Source: Thermomicrobiales bacterium
GTDB lineage: Bacteria; Chloroflexota; Chloroflexia; Thermomicrobiales; UBA6265
Assembly: GCA_041390825.1 (NCBI GenBank)
Contig: JAWKPF010000006.1
Location: forward strand, 1-64,000
Reading direction: 5' to 3'
Length of the DNA: 64,000 nt
A program made the position numbers and the translations under genes. Shown in pieces: positions 9,515 through 17,894 of this stretch (position 1 is the stretch's first letter; every line of letters starts with the position of its first letter). The notes under the pieces are model-generated. The model was not told where the DNA came from, did not search any database, and saw only the letters and a program-made list of their open reading frames with translations.

Positions 9515-9693
9515 CGATGTCTGCGATGTCGCCTCGGATCGGAACCCGTGAGGCTCACGACATTCAATTCCGGAACCTGAGCATGGCTCTGAACGTCGTT
9601 CGATAGCACCATCCTACCCCAGCGTGGCAACCATCGCAGTCACGGAATCGAGACCAAACTGCCTGTTGCGTGAGCCCTTTGAAATGAAATGCG

Positions 9694-9722
9694 CGTCTGC
9701 GCTGGTTGCCAGCACAGACGCA
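9694..9722 (-). terminator. Rho-independent terminator of the methyltransferase gene
   Basis: A 13-bp stem with one mismatch and a 3-nt loop. It is followed on the minus strand by a T-rich stretch (GCATTTCATTT). It lies 25 bp past the methyltransferase stop. Confidence 0.7.
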
Positions 9723-9747
9723 CATTCAGAATCACTACGTGTATTCG

Positions 9748-10854
9748 CTACCCGTCCAGGCGGTAGAAGCGGAAGAAATCTGTCTCCACCGGCAGAATCT
9801 GGAAGCGCGTGAATCCGGCCGCTTCGGCATATTGCCGCATCGTCGAGCTGCGCATCACCGTCCCGGTTCCCACCGAACCTTCGTCCGCCATGCCAACCGG
9901 CAGACAGTGCAGCACGCTCCAGCCATACATGAAGCGCTCGACATCGTCGCCAGGAGCGACGAATTCGTCCTGCACTTTTTCGTCCATGACCAACACCGTG
10001 CCGTTCGGCGAGACCATGCGCCGCATCGAGCGCAGAACGCCGACAGGGTCGGACATGTCATGCACGCATTCGAAGGCGCAGGCGAGATCGTACTTGCCTT
10101 CGAGCGTGGGATCGCCCGCATCGCGCGCGATGGCGCGCACCCGATCGCTCATCCCCTCGGCCGCGATGTTCGCATTCGCTCGTTCGACCGACGCGACGTC
10201 GCTGTCGATTCCATCGACGATCGCATTCGGAAACGCTTTGGCCAACGCGATGCTCGACCAGGCGAATCCCATGCCAATATCGGCAATACGCGCATCGGGT
10301 TTGGCACGCAACGTCGCATAGACGTCCGGCATCGCAGGAATCCATTCCGAACCGAGTAGTTCAGTGAAGGCCGGCCGGTTGAACGCCGCTTGCCCTTCGA
10401 GAAACGTCTCGCCATAGAGCTCGTACGGCACACCGCCACCGCTCTTGAACGCCTCGACCACCAATTCGATCGGACGTCCGGCGCCAACCATTGCCTTTCC
10501 TGCGGCCGCCATGTAGTACGGACTGACTTCGTCGACCAACACCGGAACGAACGCGTCCGGTAGCCGAAACGACCGTCCTGCGAAGTCATCGCTTGCGCGC
10601 TCGACCTCGAGAATGCCCGTCACCGCCTGATGCTCGAGCCACTCACGCACATAACGCTCGGCCAAACCGGTGCGCGCGGCCAGCTCGACCGAGGTGGCCG
10701 GACCAAGTTCCGCAAGCGATCGATACATCCCAAGCCGGTCGCCCAGATAGACTGAACCCAAATCCTGGAAGGCGACCAGCGATTCGAACAATCGTCCCGC
10801 CAGCGCCTCCGCTCGCTCCGTATCGGAAACCACCGGTTCGAATACTGCAACCAT
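9748..10854 (-). CDS. Class I SAM-dependent methyltransferase with winged-helix N-terminus
   Basis: A 368-residue protein. The N-terminal part (about 15-100) resembles the dimerisation winged helix of O-methyltransferase-type enzymes (RYVREWLEHQAVTGIL). The C-terminal half has the SAM-binding motif I ADIGMGFAWSSIALA (about 190-205), an acidic residue at the end of the next strand (GIDSD), and a motif IV-like CAFECVHDM. This is the layout of Rv2258c-like methyltransferases, whose substrates are mostly unknown. It transfers a methyl group in the cytoplasm. AGGGG lies ahead of the ATG. The gene stands alone between two oppositely or separately transcribed units. Confidence 0.8.
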   Translation of the reverse strand: MVAVFEPVVSDTERAEALAGRLFESLVAFQDLGSVYLGDRLGMYRSLAELGPATSVELAARTGLAERYVREWLEHQAVTGILEVERASDDFAGRSFRLPDAFVPVLVDEVSPYYMAAAGKAMVGAGRPIELVVEAFKSGGGVPYELYGETFLEGQAAFNRPAFTELLGSEWIPAMPDVYATLRAKPDARIADIGMGFAWSSIALAKAFPNAIVDGIDSDVASVERANANIAAEGMSDRVRAIARDAGDPTLEGKYDLACAFECVHDMSDPVGVLRSMRRMVSPNGTVLVMDEKVQDEFVAPGDDVERFMYGWSVLHCLPVGMADEGSVGTGTVMRSSTMRQYAEAAGFTRFQILPVETDFFRFYRLDG

Positions 10855-11135
10855 CGTTCTGTTTACCCCTTACGTGACGCTTAATCGCATAGCGCGATTC
10901 CATTAAGAAACGGTCGCTCCAACGACCTTCCCTATGGTGCGGGCAACCAGGCGCCGGCAACATCGGCAAATCTGCTTAATTCAGGTCGGCCTTCTCAATA
11001 GCCTCGTCATACAAATGCACTACATCTCCCTGATCGGCGCCGACTTAATGTCGAGATAACCATCGAAGGGTCGCCGGCGGGAATGCTTATCGCAGTGATA
11101 CGTCGGCTCCGAACAAAATGGACGGGAGAATGCGA

Positions 11136-11351
11136 ATGGCCACGATCCTCACCGAAGTCGAGCTGCAGGACGCTGTGCTCCCACTGAGCCGGGAGCCATT
11201 TGCCTTTTGGCAATTCATCCGGCAGTTGGAAGCCACAGGCATGCAGGGCGAGATGCGCATGGTCGACGAGCAAACTGGCTGCGTGCTGCGCCGTTATCGC
11301 CTCGGGCAGCATCCGGAGGAAGGGGACCAGGTTCAGCCGCTTTCGGCGTAA
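11136..11351 (+). CDS. Small hypothetical protein
   Basis: A 71-residue soluble protein starting MATILTEVEL. Of three in-frame ATGs, 11136 is preferred because GGGAGA lies seven bases upstream. The sequence is acidic, predicted mixed helix and strand, with no transmembrane segment and no family I recognise. It is followed by a strong bidirectional hairpin. The roughly 280-bp stretch upstream (10855-11135) contains no gene I can see and may hold the promoters for this gene and the divergent methyltransferase. Confidence 0.5.
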   Translation: MATILTEVELQDAVLPLSREPFAFWQFIRQLEATGMQGEMRMVDEQTGCVLRRYRLGQHPEEGDQVQPLSA

Positions 11352-11431
11352 CGTCGATCGAGTCGGCGCTCCGCGCAGCTCTTCCACGTCCGCGGAGCAA
11401 GCAGGTTCCGATGCGGACGTGTGTGCATGGC

Positions 11432-11461
11432 CCTGAGCCGGCGGGCGATTGCCGGCTCAGG
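11432..11461. terminator. Hairpin between convergent genes
   Basis: A perfect 11-bp inverted repeat, CCTGAGCCGGC and GCCGGCTCAGG, around an 8-nt loop in the gap between convergent genes. T-runs are weak on both sides. Confidence 0.6.
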
Positions 11462-11475
11462 ATTCCTTGCCACGG

Positions 11476-12057
11476 CTAGTGGTGATGCGCTCCGTCATCG
11501 CTCATGTCAGACTCCAGCTCGGCCTGCATCTCCGCGACATCCTCCCAGGACTGGACCATGAAGGCCCGCTCGTTGAACTGGGTGGTTTGCACACCAGTGG
11601 AATCGACGATCGAGATATCGATTCCAAGTGTCGCGGGGTCACCGGTCGACGCCAGCATCCGGGTCGAAAAGTGATTGGCGACACCATAGTCGTTGACGCC
11701 CGTGAAGATCTGCTCGCCACCGGCTGGCAATGTCACTTCTTCATCGACAACCGATTCGTTGTGATGTTTGGCGTGATCCATGATGATGATCGAGGGCCAA
11801 ATGGTTACCTCGCTCTGCCCTCGGTTCGTGATGACGGCCGTGAAGGTATCGCCCAGGTGAATCGAGGGAGACGTTGCTCTCCAGAGATAGCCGAGTTCCT
11901 CGAAACGCGCCCGGCGAGCGATTCTCTCCTGGTCGCTATCGCTTCGAGGGTCCTGAGCCATCACCGCATCTGGCCCAAACCGAATCAATGCCGCCGCAGC
12001 CACACTTCCAGCCAGGAGGGTCCTGCGATCGAGTTTCTGACGAGTGATCTCTACCAT
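11476..12057 (-). CDS. Tat-exported protein of unknown function
   Basis: A 193-residue protein with a clear twin-arginine leader, LDRRTLLAGSVAAAALI, ending near AVMAQ (about residue 34). The mature part is a small beta-rich domain (HLGDTFTAVITNRGQSEV) with an acidic C-terminal helix ending in three histidines; it also has MDHAKHHN, so metal binding is plausible. I do not recognise a family. AAAGGGG precedes the ATG. It is transcribed divergently from parA across a 292-bp gap that probably carries both promoters. Confidence 0.65.
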   Translation of the reverse strand: MVEITRQKLDRRTLLAGSVAAAALIRFGPDAVMAQDPRSDSDQERIARRARFEELGYLWRATSPSIHLGDTFTAVITNRGQSEVTIWPSIIIMDHAKHHNESVVDEEVTLPAGGEQIFTGVNDYGVANHFSTRMLASTGDPATLGIDISIVDSTGVQTTQFNERAFMVQSWEDVAEMQAELESDMSDDGAHHH

Positions 12058-12260
12058 GACAATCCCCTTTCTTCGTCGAATCGGGAGCTAACCGAACGCA
12101 TCGGCTGGTACCAATGACCATGCTCACCGTAGGCAGCAATCGTGAAGTCCGTGTGAATCAGTCTCGATCAATTCGTGATGCGCCCAAGCCAGAACCGACA
12201 TTCCTGCTTCGTTTCTGACGCCCTGCCACCGGGAGAAGCCGCACAAACCGGTGTGCCTGC

Positions 12261-12289
12261 TTGTCCATGTCAACCCACCATGCTACAGT
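12261..12289 (+). promoter_or_regulatory. Candidate sigma70-type promoter of parAB
   Basis: TTGTCC at 12261-12266 and TACAGT at 12284-12289 are separated by 17 bp and lie about 60 bp ahead of the parA start. Each box matches the consensus at four positions of six. Confidence 0.4.
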
Positions 12290-12349
12290 GCAAAGGGCAT
12301 CCGTACGTACACTCGGACCTTCCCGCATGCACGAGTGGAGCTGTTCTCG

Positions 12350-13168
12350 ATGACTCGCCTCATCGCCTTCTTCAATCAAAAAGGTGGCACCGCCAAGACC
12401 ACCAGCACCCTCAATGTCGCCGCCGCGTTGGCGGAACGAGGTCGACGTGTGCTCATGGTCGATCTCGATCCGCAAGCGAGTCTGACGATGGCCGTCGGGG
12501 CCGACATCGCTTCGATGGACGGCTCGGTCTATGACGTGCTGCTGGATGAGTCGGTCGATGTGCAGTCGGTCATCACCGGCACCACGATCGGTTCGGTCGA
12601 GCTGTTGCCGGCCCATCCCGATCTCGCGGCCGCCGAACTGGAGCTCCTGAACGAACTGGAACGCGAGCGCGTACTGGCGCACCGGCTGGAAACGCTCGAT
12701 CTCTCCGCATGGGACTACGTGCTGATCGATTCACCCCCGGCGTTGAACATCATTTCGATCAATATCCTGGTCGCGGCTGACGCGCTCATCATTCCCATCG
12801 AACCGCATCCTCTTTCATTGATGGTGCTGAAGCGGCTCTTCGAAACGCTGGCCAAGATTCGCCGCCTCAATCCGAATCTGGAAATCCTCGGTTTCCTGCC
12901 GACCAAGGTGCATTCCAATTCCCGGCTGGCGACCGATATGCTGATCAGCCTCGAGGAGCAGTTTCCCGATCTGCCGTTGCTTCCGCAGATTCCCCTGTCG
13001 GTGCGCAGCGCGGAATCGGCCGCGGAACGCACCAGCGTCCTGGCTTATATGCCACGCTCTCCAGTGGCAGCGGCCTACCGTTCCGTCGCGGCCTGGATCG
13101 ACGAGGACGGCATCGATGAACCCGTACCAGCAACGATCATGCTGACCGCGGAGGAGCTGCATGTCTAG
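12350..13168 (+). CDS. parA: ParA-family partition ATPase
   Basis: Start taken at ATG 12350, with GGAG nine bases upstream; an open frame runs 99 bp further but without support. The protein is 272 residues. The deviant Walker A reads KGGTAKTT (residues 11-18) rather than the usual KGGVGKTT, keeping both lysines. Walker A' VDLDPQASLT and the D-x-P switch YVLIDSPPALN follow. ParA binds DNA non-specifically when loaded with ATP and is released by ParB, moving ParB-parS complexes apart. It overlaps parB by 8 bp, so the pair is translationally coupled. Confidence 0.92.
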   Translation: MTRLIAFFNQKGGTAKTTSTLNVAAALAERGRRVLMVDLDPQASLTMAVGADIASMDGSVYDVLLDESVDVQSVITGTTIGSVELLPAHPDLAAAELELLNELERERVLAHRLETLDLSAWDYVLIDSPPALNIISINILVAADALIIPIEPHPLSLMVLKRLFETLAKIRRLNPNLEILGFLPTKVHSNSRLATDMLISLEEQFPDLPLLPQIPLSVRSAESAAERTSVLAYMPRSPVAAAYRSVAAWIDEDGIDEPVPATIMLTAEELHV

Positions 13169-14216
13169 CAGCACCGCCGGCCAGTCGGCCAAAGCGACCG
13201 CCAAGTCCGCCAAAGGCAAGCGCCGCTTCACGGTCGATTCGCTCTTCGAGGACAACCGCGCGCAAGCAGTGGGCGTCACCGATCTGCCGACCGCCAAGGA
13301 AATTCGGCTCGATCGCATCATGCCCGATCCGGTGCAGCCGCGCCGCACCTTCGATCCGATCCGCCTGGAGGAGCTCGCCGCCAGCATCACGCTGGAAGGT
13401 GTGTTGCAGCCGATCGTGGTGCGCTATGACACCGAGCAGGACATCTACATCATCGTGCACGGTGAGCGGCGATGGCGCGCATCGCGCGATGCCGGCCAGA
13501 AAACCATTCCCGCCATCGTGCGGGACGTGGCCGACGAGCACCGACTGATTCAGCAACTGATGGAAAACGTCGTTCGCGAAGACCTCAACGCTATCGACCG
13601 CGCTGCCGCGCTTCGCGCGCTCAAGTTGCAGATGGACGATGCCGCGTGGGAACAGGTCGCGGCTGCAGTCGGAATCCGCCGTAGCCGCTTGTTTCAATTG
13701 CTCGGCACGGAGAAACTTCCCGACTCCATCCAGGAAGACATTCGGGCGGGACGCCTCAGCGAAAAGCAGAGCCGTGCGTTGCAGGGACTCTCGCCGGATG
13801 CGCAGATCGCCTTGCGCGACTCGATCGTCGCCGACGATCTTCCTGCCGATGTCGCCATGAAACTGGCCCGCGCGCTGAAGAAAGCCAGCGCGCAACCCGG
13901 AGCGTTGCCGCCGGTGCTTTTGCTGGCCGAACTACGCGGCAAGCAGCCATCCCCTCCTCCCGAGGTTCCCACGTCAGCGCTCTTGAAGGCTGTCTCCGCT
14001 GCGGCCACCGGCACGGCCAGCGATCGCAAGCAGCTCGCCGAACTGGCGGACGCCGCATGGGCCACCCCGTACGAGCACGACCGGTTCGAAATGCAGGTAG
14101 CAGCGTTGGCCCGTTCGCTGGCACGGATGCCAGCCGCAGAGCTCCATCCTGGACGCCCAGCGCATACCCGTCTCCTCGAGCTGGACGCCGCGCTCCGGTC
14201 CATGACCGGGCACTAG
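13161..14216 (+). CDS. parB: ParB-family partition protein (CTPase, parS-binding)
   Basis: A 351-residue protein that starts inside the end of parA. After a basic, flexible N-terminus (1-40) comes the ParB/Srx-type CTP-binding domain with GERRWRA (101-107) and ENVVREDLNAIDRA (135-148), then the helix-turn-helix domain (about 160-215). The C-terminal third is divergent and longer than in minimal ParB proteins, and should contain dimerisation helices. ParB loads at parS sites and slides as a CTP clamp. No classical 16-bp palindromic parS is visible near the genes by eye, so the centromere may lie elsewhere or differ. Confidence 0.9.
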   Translation: MSSSTAGQSAKATAKSAKGKRRFTVDSLFEDNRAQAVGVTDLPTAKEIRLDRIMPDPVQPRRTFDPIRLEELAASITLEGVLQPIVVRYDTEQDIYIIVHGERRWRASRDAGQKTIPAIVRDVADEHRLIQQLMENVVREDLNAIDRAAALRALKLQMDDAAWEQVAAAVGIRRSRLFQLLGTEKLPDSIQEDIRAGRLSEKQSRALQGLSPDAQIALRDSIVADDLPADVAMKLARALKKASAQPGALPPVLLLAELRGKQPSPPPEVPTSALLKAVSAAATGTASDRKQLAELADAAWATPYEHDRFEMQVAALARSLARMPAAELHPGRPAHTRLLELDAALRSMTGH

Positions 14217-14445
14217 CGCGAGGGGCGACTGAATCCGGCATCGCATATCGCCATGCACTTGTTCGCTGTGTCAGTCGACCAGAATCAGCCGCAAATGCAG
14301 CCGCGCATCAGCGCTGCCTTTGGGATCTGTGCCAGTTGCCTCGGTGCTCTTTGAAACTGGGCAACCCGGATTCATCTTCGAGGAAGGAACGCCGACCGCA
14401 GGGCACATGCCTATGAACTAGTGCGTTTAGCTTCGGATCACCAGT

Positions 14446-14478
14446 CGAACGCGTCCGGAATCGCTCCGGGCGCGTTCG
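14446..14478 (+). terminator. Hairpin in the gene-free gap 14217-14566
   Basis: The 350-bp gap between parB and the cation transporter holds no gene I can support. Its one clear structure is an 8-bp stem CGAACGCG / CGCGTTCG enclosing a second stem CCGGA / TCCGG. It could end parB transcription, though it is 230 bp downstream and has only a short T-tract. Confidence 0.45.
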
Positions 14479-14566
14479 TCGTTTAGCCCGTGTGAAGTCC
14501 GACTTTCCCTCCTGACTAAGCCGGTTGCCACGATCTAGACTCCATTTGCCGGCTGTTCCCGGCGGA

Positions 14567-15598
14567 ATGAGTCGTCCACTGGCAACGCACGCGGCCAACT
14601 CGGCCAACACCTCTCTGCTCAAATGGGGCTGGCTCTCGATCGGGGCGGCCATCGTCACGATCGCGCTCAAGTTCGGCGCGTACTTCATCACCGACTCGAT
14701 CGGTCTCCTGTCCGACGCGGTCGAATCGCTGGTCAATCTGGTCGCTGCCGGAACCGCGCTCTTCGCGCTGTGGTATTCCACCCGTCCCGTCGACCGCAGT
14801 CACAATTACGGGCACCAAAAGATCGAGTTCTTTTCCGCGGCCATCGAGGGCGCGCTCATCCTGGTGGCTGCTGGCTCCATCGTCTGGTTCTCGATTCAAC
14901 GGCTAGCCGATCCACGGCCAATCGAATCGGTCAGTTTGGGTCTCTTCATCGCTGTGCTGGCGTCACTGATCAATTTGCTCCTGGCGCGCTCCATGCTCCG
15001 CGTCGGCCGTCGGCATGAATCGGTCGTGCTGGAAGCGGACGGTCAACACCTCATGACCGATGTTTGGACGACCGTTGGCGTCGTTGCCGCGTTGATCGTG
15101 GCAAGCGTCAGCGGGTGGCAGTGGGTCGACCCGGTGATCGGGTTGCTCGTGGCGGGCAACATCATTCGCATCGGTCTTGGGTTGCTGCGCGGTTCGTTCG
15201 ATGGATTGATGGACCGCGCGGTCTCGCCAACCGAAGAACACCAGATTCGGCTGGCGATCGAAACCATGCTCCCCCCCGATGTCACCTACCATGCGCTGCG
15301 TACCCGCCGGGCAGGATCGCACCGTGTGGTCGATCTGCACCTGCTGGTGCCCGGCGCGCAACGGGTCCGCGACGCGCATCATCTGTCCAAGCGAATCGAA
15401 GACGCCATCGCAGGAACCTATCCGGGCACCGAAACGGTCGTTCACATCGAACCGGTGGAAGATCCGGACGCATGGCGTGATAGCGACCTGATCGACATCG
15501 AAGATGCGCGGCCCGTCTTCGACTTGCCAGACTTCCTTCAGGGTCCACCGAACATCGCCAACGGTGGAAATCCAGTTGCCGAAGAGCGTGCCAAGTAG
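14567..15598 (+). CDS. Cation diffusion facilitator (CDF) divalent metal exporter
   Basis: Start taken at ATG 14567 (MSRPL); an earlier in-frame ATG at 14525 exists. The protein has 343 residues, with six transmembrane helices and a C-terminal cytoplasmic metallochaperone-like domain (about 205-290). The transport-site residues appear as Asp43 and Asp50 in helix 2 (DSIGLLSDAVES) and as QHLMTD in helix 5 (about 160-165), the HxxxD half of the tetrahedral Zn/Fe/Mn site. CDF proteins exchange cytoplasmic metal for protons. The specific metal cannot be decided from these motifs. The C-terminal 50 residues are an acidic extension. The gene is intact. Confidence 0.9.
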   Translation: MSRPLATHAANSANTSLLKWGWLSIGAAIVTIALKFGAYFITDSIGLLSDAVESLVNLVAAGTALFALWYSTRPVDRSHNYGHQKIEFFSAAIEGALILVAAGSIVWFSIQRLADPRPIESVSLGLFIAVLASLINLLLARSMLRVGRRHESVVLEADGQHLMTDVWTTVGVVAALIVASVSGWQWVDPVIGLLVAGNIIRIGLGLLRGSFDGLMDRAVSPTEEHQIRLAIETMLPPDVTYHALRTRRAGSHRVVDLHLLVPGAQRVRDAHHLSKRIEDAIAGTYPGTETVVHIEPVEDPDAWRDSDLIDIEDARPVFDLPDFLQGPPNIANGGNPVAEERAK

Positions 15599-15661
15599 TT
15601 GCATGCCCGATCCTGTGCGAAACTGACCAACACACACAGTGGATGAGCGAAAGGATTCACA

Positions 15662-16708
15662 ATGGGCGTCATCAAGTATCGATTTGGACCAGCACTTCTC
15701 GCGGTTTGCGCGTTTGCGCTCGCTGGCGTTCTGACGCAACTCTCCGCTGGGGCGCAGGCGGTGAGCTCACTGCCAGTCGCGATCTATTCCGGCACCTGCG
15801 ATTCGGAAACCATCCAGCACGTCGTCGATCTGGAGCCCATCGTCCCGGCGGCTTCTGTGGCTGGCGCGACCTTCGCCGGTAGCGATGCAGCCATCGACGT
15901 CGCTTCCTCGGTAACGACACTGGAGGGCAGCTTCGACGATGTCATGGCGAATGCGCCCTTGGCGATCATCGTCGCTTCCGGAACTGGCGCAGACGCGACT
16001 GAGCTCGCCTGCGGCGTGATCGGCGGGTTCGTTGCCAATGACTCTGTGGTCTTCGGCATCGACGACGCCAACAATTCCGGCATCTCCGGAATCGGCAGCG
16101 TGGCCGATCTTGGCGGTTCCGTGTCGATCACGGTGGTCCTGGGCGAGTTCCCGGTGAGTGATGCCGCCGGGACGGATGTGGCTGCTGCCGCTGCCACCGG
16201 TACAGCATGCGTGGATGCCACCGTGGCCATGGCCACCACGCCACACGGTCCGGCAACGAGCGACGATGCCGACGGCGATGGCATTGCAGACTCGACGGAA
16301 GCGTCGCTGGGCACCAACCCGAACAATCCGGACTCCGATGGCGACGGTATGCTCGACGGTCTCGAGACCGATTTCGATGCAACCGATCCGCTCGATGCCG
16401 ATTCGTTTGCCATCGATTCCGATCTCGATGGACTTTCGGACGCGTTCGAAGCCGCTGTCGGTTCTGACCCGGCGCTCGCCGATACCGATGGAGATGGCGT
16501 TCCGGACGGCTGGGATATCTTCCTGGGCGGCGACCCACTCGATCCCGCATCGCCGGCAGCAACGGCCGATGCCGATCAGGATGGTCTCACCGATCTCGAC
16601 GAGCTGCGGCTTGGCACCGATCCGGCGAACCCGGATAGCGACGGCGACGGAGTCCCTGATGGCGCCGAGGTTCAGGCCGGCACCAATCCAACCTCGGCCA
16701 ACTGCTAG
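15662..16708 (+). CDS. Secreted calcium-binding protein with thrombospondin type 3-like repeats
   Basis: A 348-residue protein with an N-terminal signal peptide (hydrophobic core AVCAFALAGVLTQLSAG, cleavage near GAQA). The middle (about 40-190) is an Ala/Val-rich beta domain of unknown type. The C-terminal third is a string of TSP3-like Ca-binding loops, each of the form DxDxDGxxD: DDADGDGIADSTE, SDGDGMLDGLE, SDLDGLSDAFE, TDGDGVPDGWD, ADQDGLTDLDE and SDGDGVPDGAE. Such repeats bind calcium and act as rigid extracellular stalks. AAGGA precedes the ATG and a strong terminator follows. It lies just upstream of the hydrolase/GSCFA operon. Confidence 0.85.
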   Translation: MGVIKYRFGPALLAVCAFALAGVLTQLSAGAQAVSSLPVAIYSGTCDSETIQHVVDLEPIVPAASVAGATFAGSDAAIDVASSVTTLEGSFDDVMANAPLAIIVASGTGADATELACGVIGGFVANDSVVFGIDDANNSGISGIGSVADLGGSVSITVVLGEFPVSDAAGTDVAAAAATGTACVDATVAMATTPHGPATSDDADGDGIADSTEASLGTNPNNPDSDGDGMLDGLETDFDATDPLDADSFAIDSDLDGLSDAFEAAVGSDPALADTDGDGVPDGWDIFLGGDPLDPASPAATADADQDGLTDLDELRLGTDPANPDSDGDGVPDGAEVQAGTNPTSANC

Positions 16709-16721
16709 ATTCTTGCGCCAA

Positions 16722-16751
16722 CGGCTCCCGGTTTTTCCGGGAGCCGTTTTT
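16722..16751 (+). terminator. Rho-independent terminator
   Basis: A 10-bp perfect stem, CGGCTCCCGG and CCGGGAGCCG, with a T-loop and a TTTTT tail, 13 bp after the stop of the calcium-binding repeat gene. Confidence 0.9.
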
Positions 16752-16822
16752 CGTGCCTCCCGCCGTTGGTACCATTGCCAACCTCGAGGCCAATGTTCCC
16801 GCAGAGAGGCAATCATTCCGAC

Positions 16823-17785
16823 ATGAATCGACAGGCGCCCCTCATCACTGCGGACGCTTTCTTCACATCGTTGCGCGATCGAAGCGCAAGCGGGGTCTCC
16901 CTGATCGCCTGCGACGGCGGAGAAATGCCTGTGTCGGTCCGCATGGGAGACCCGTCCACGCTGGTCTATTCCTTCACCGGAGCCGCCGCCAACCGGGGTA
17001 ACTTCACCTTGCCGCACTTTGCCGTGCATGGCTTGTCTAGCTACGTTCCCGCAACCATCATCGGCTTTTCCGATCCGTCGCTGACGCGGGACGATGCGCT
17101 CAAGACGGCGTGGTTTTCCGGGCATGAGGGTTTTCCGCTGCAGCGCATCTTGCCTGACCTGATCGAGGGAATGATCGAAAGCTTGGGGGCCCGTCGGGTC
17201 GTGTTCGTTGGCGGATCGAGCGGCGGGTTCGCGGCGCTCTACTACTCGTGGCACATTCCCGGCAGCGTCGCGGTCGTGACCAATCCGCAAACGAACTTTC
17301 AACGCTACATCCAACCGCCCATCGCCGACTACCGCACGGTCTGCTGGCCGTCACTGGCGGACAACCAGGCGCTGCCGACGGTGATCGATACCGATCTTTG
17401 CGCACTCTACGCCACGCGATTCGACAACTCAGTGATCTACCTGCAAGTGGCCAGCGACTATTCGCATCTGCAGGGGCAATTCGCGCCCTTCGTTGCCACG
17501 CTTCCAATCGGTTTCACCCGCCGCCTGATCGTCCGCATGGCGAACTGGGGACGGTGGGGGCACAAACCGGCTCCGGCGAGTATCTGGGTCCCCTGGGTGA
17601 AAGCCGCGTTGTCCGCCCCGGACACAACCGCCGCATCCCTCGAGCAAACCTGGGCGGAGCAGAATCCGCTTCAGCTCCCGTCACTGCCACCCAGTACTCG
17701 GCCATCCAGTAGAGATGAGCAGATCGCCGCGGAGCTTGCCCGGGCCGCCAGCCGACGAGTCATTCGATCCCAACCGACGAACTAG
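16823..17785 (+). CDS. Alpha/beta-hydrolase-like protein, paralogue 1 of 3
   Basis: A 320-residue cytoplasmic protein. The start at 16823 (MNRQAPLITADAFF) is chosen because it aligns residue for residue with the starts of the two downstream paralogues. It has a nucleophile elbow VGGSSGGF (about 129-136), a conserved acidic residue in ASDYSH (about 210) and a histidine in WGRWGHKPAP (about 245), which together make a plausible Ser-Asp-His triad on an alpha/beta-hydrolase fold. The C-terminal tail carries SRDEQIAAELARAA, a motif shared by all three copies. No signal peptide. The substrate is unknown; the GSCFA gene in the same operon suggests acyl-group chemistry on a surface glycan. Confidence 0.75.
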   Translation: MNRQAPLITADAFFTSLRDRSASGVSLIACDGGEMPVSVRMGDPSTLVYSFTGAAANRGNFTLPHFAVHGLSSYVPATIIGFSDPSLTRDDALKTAWFSGHEGFPLQRILPDLIEGMIESLGARRVVFVGGSSGGFAALYYSWHIPGSVAVVTNPQTNFQRYIQPPIADYRTVCWPSLADNQALPTVIDTDLCALYATRFDNSVIYLQVASDYSHLQGQFAPFVATLPIGFTRRLIVRMANWGRWGHKPAPASIWVPWVKAALSAPDTTAASLEQTWAEQNPLQLPSLPPSTRPSSRDEQIAAELARAASRRVIRSQPTN

Positions 17786-17894
17786 ATCTTTCCCAGCCAT
17801 CGTCGTTTTGAGGCTAAACGGGCAGTCCGTTCGGCAGAACGCTACTATTCCGCCTCGATGGCAGCTCGCCAGAAGCAGAGACGCCAGGACGGGC

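Noticed and set aside
14252..14353. 33-codon frame MHLFAVSVDQ in the gap after parB
   Set aside because: No ribosome site and no second copy or recognisable motif.
12058..14566. parS-type 16-bp palindromes around parAB
   Set aside because: I looked for the TGTTTCACGTGAAACA type by eye and saw none. This does not exclude a divergent site.
15767..17314. 515-codon minus-strand frame opposite the calcium-binding protein and hydrolase 1
   Set aside because: Antisense to two well-supported genes and to a strong terminator; Arg/Gly/Ile repeats mirror the Asp-rich repeats.
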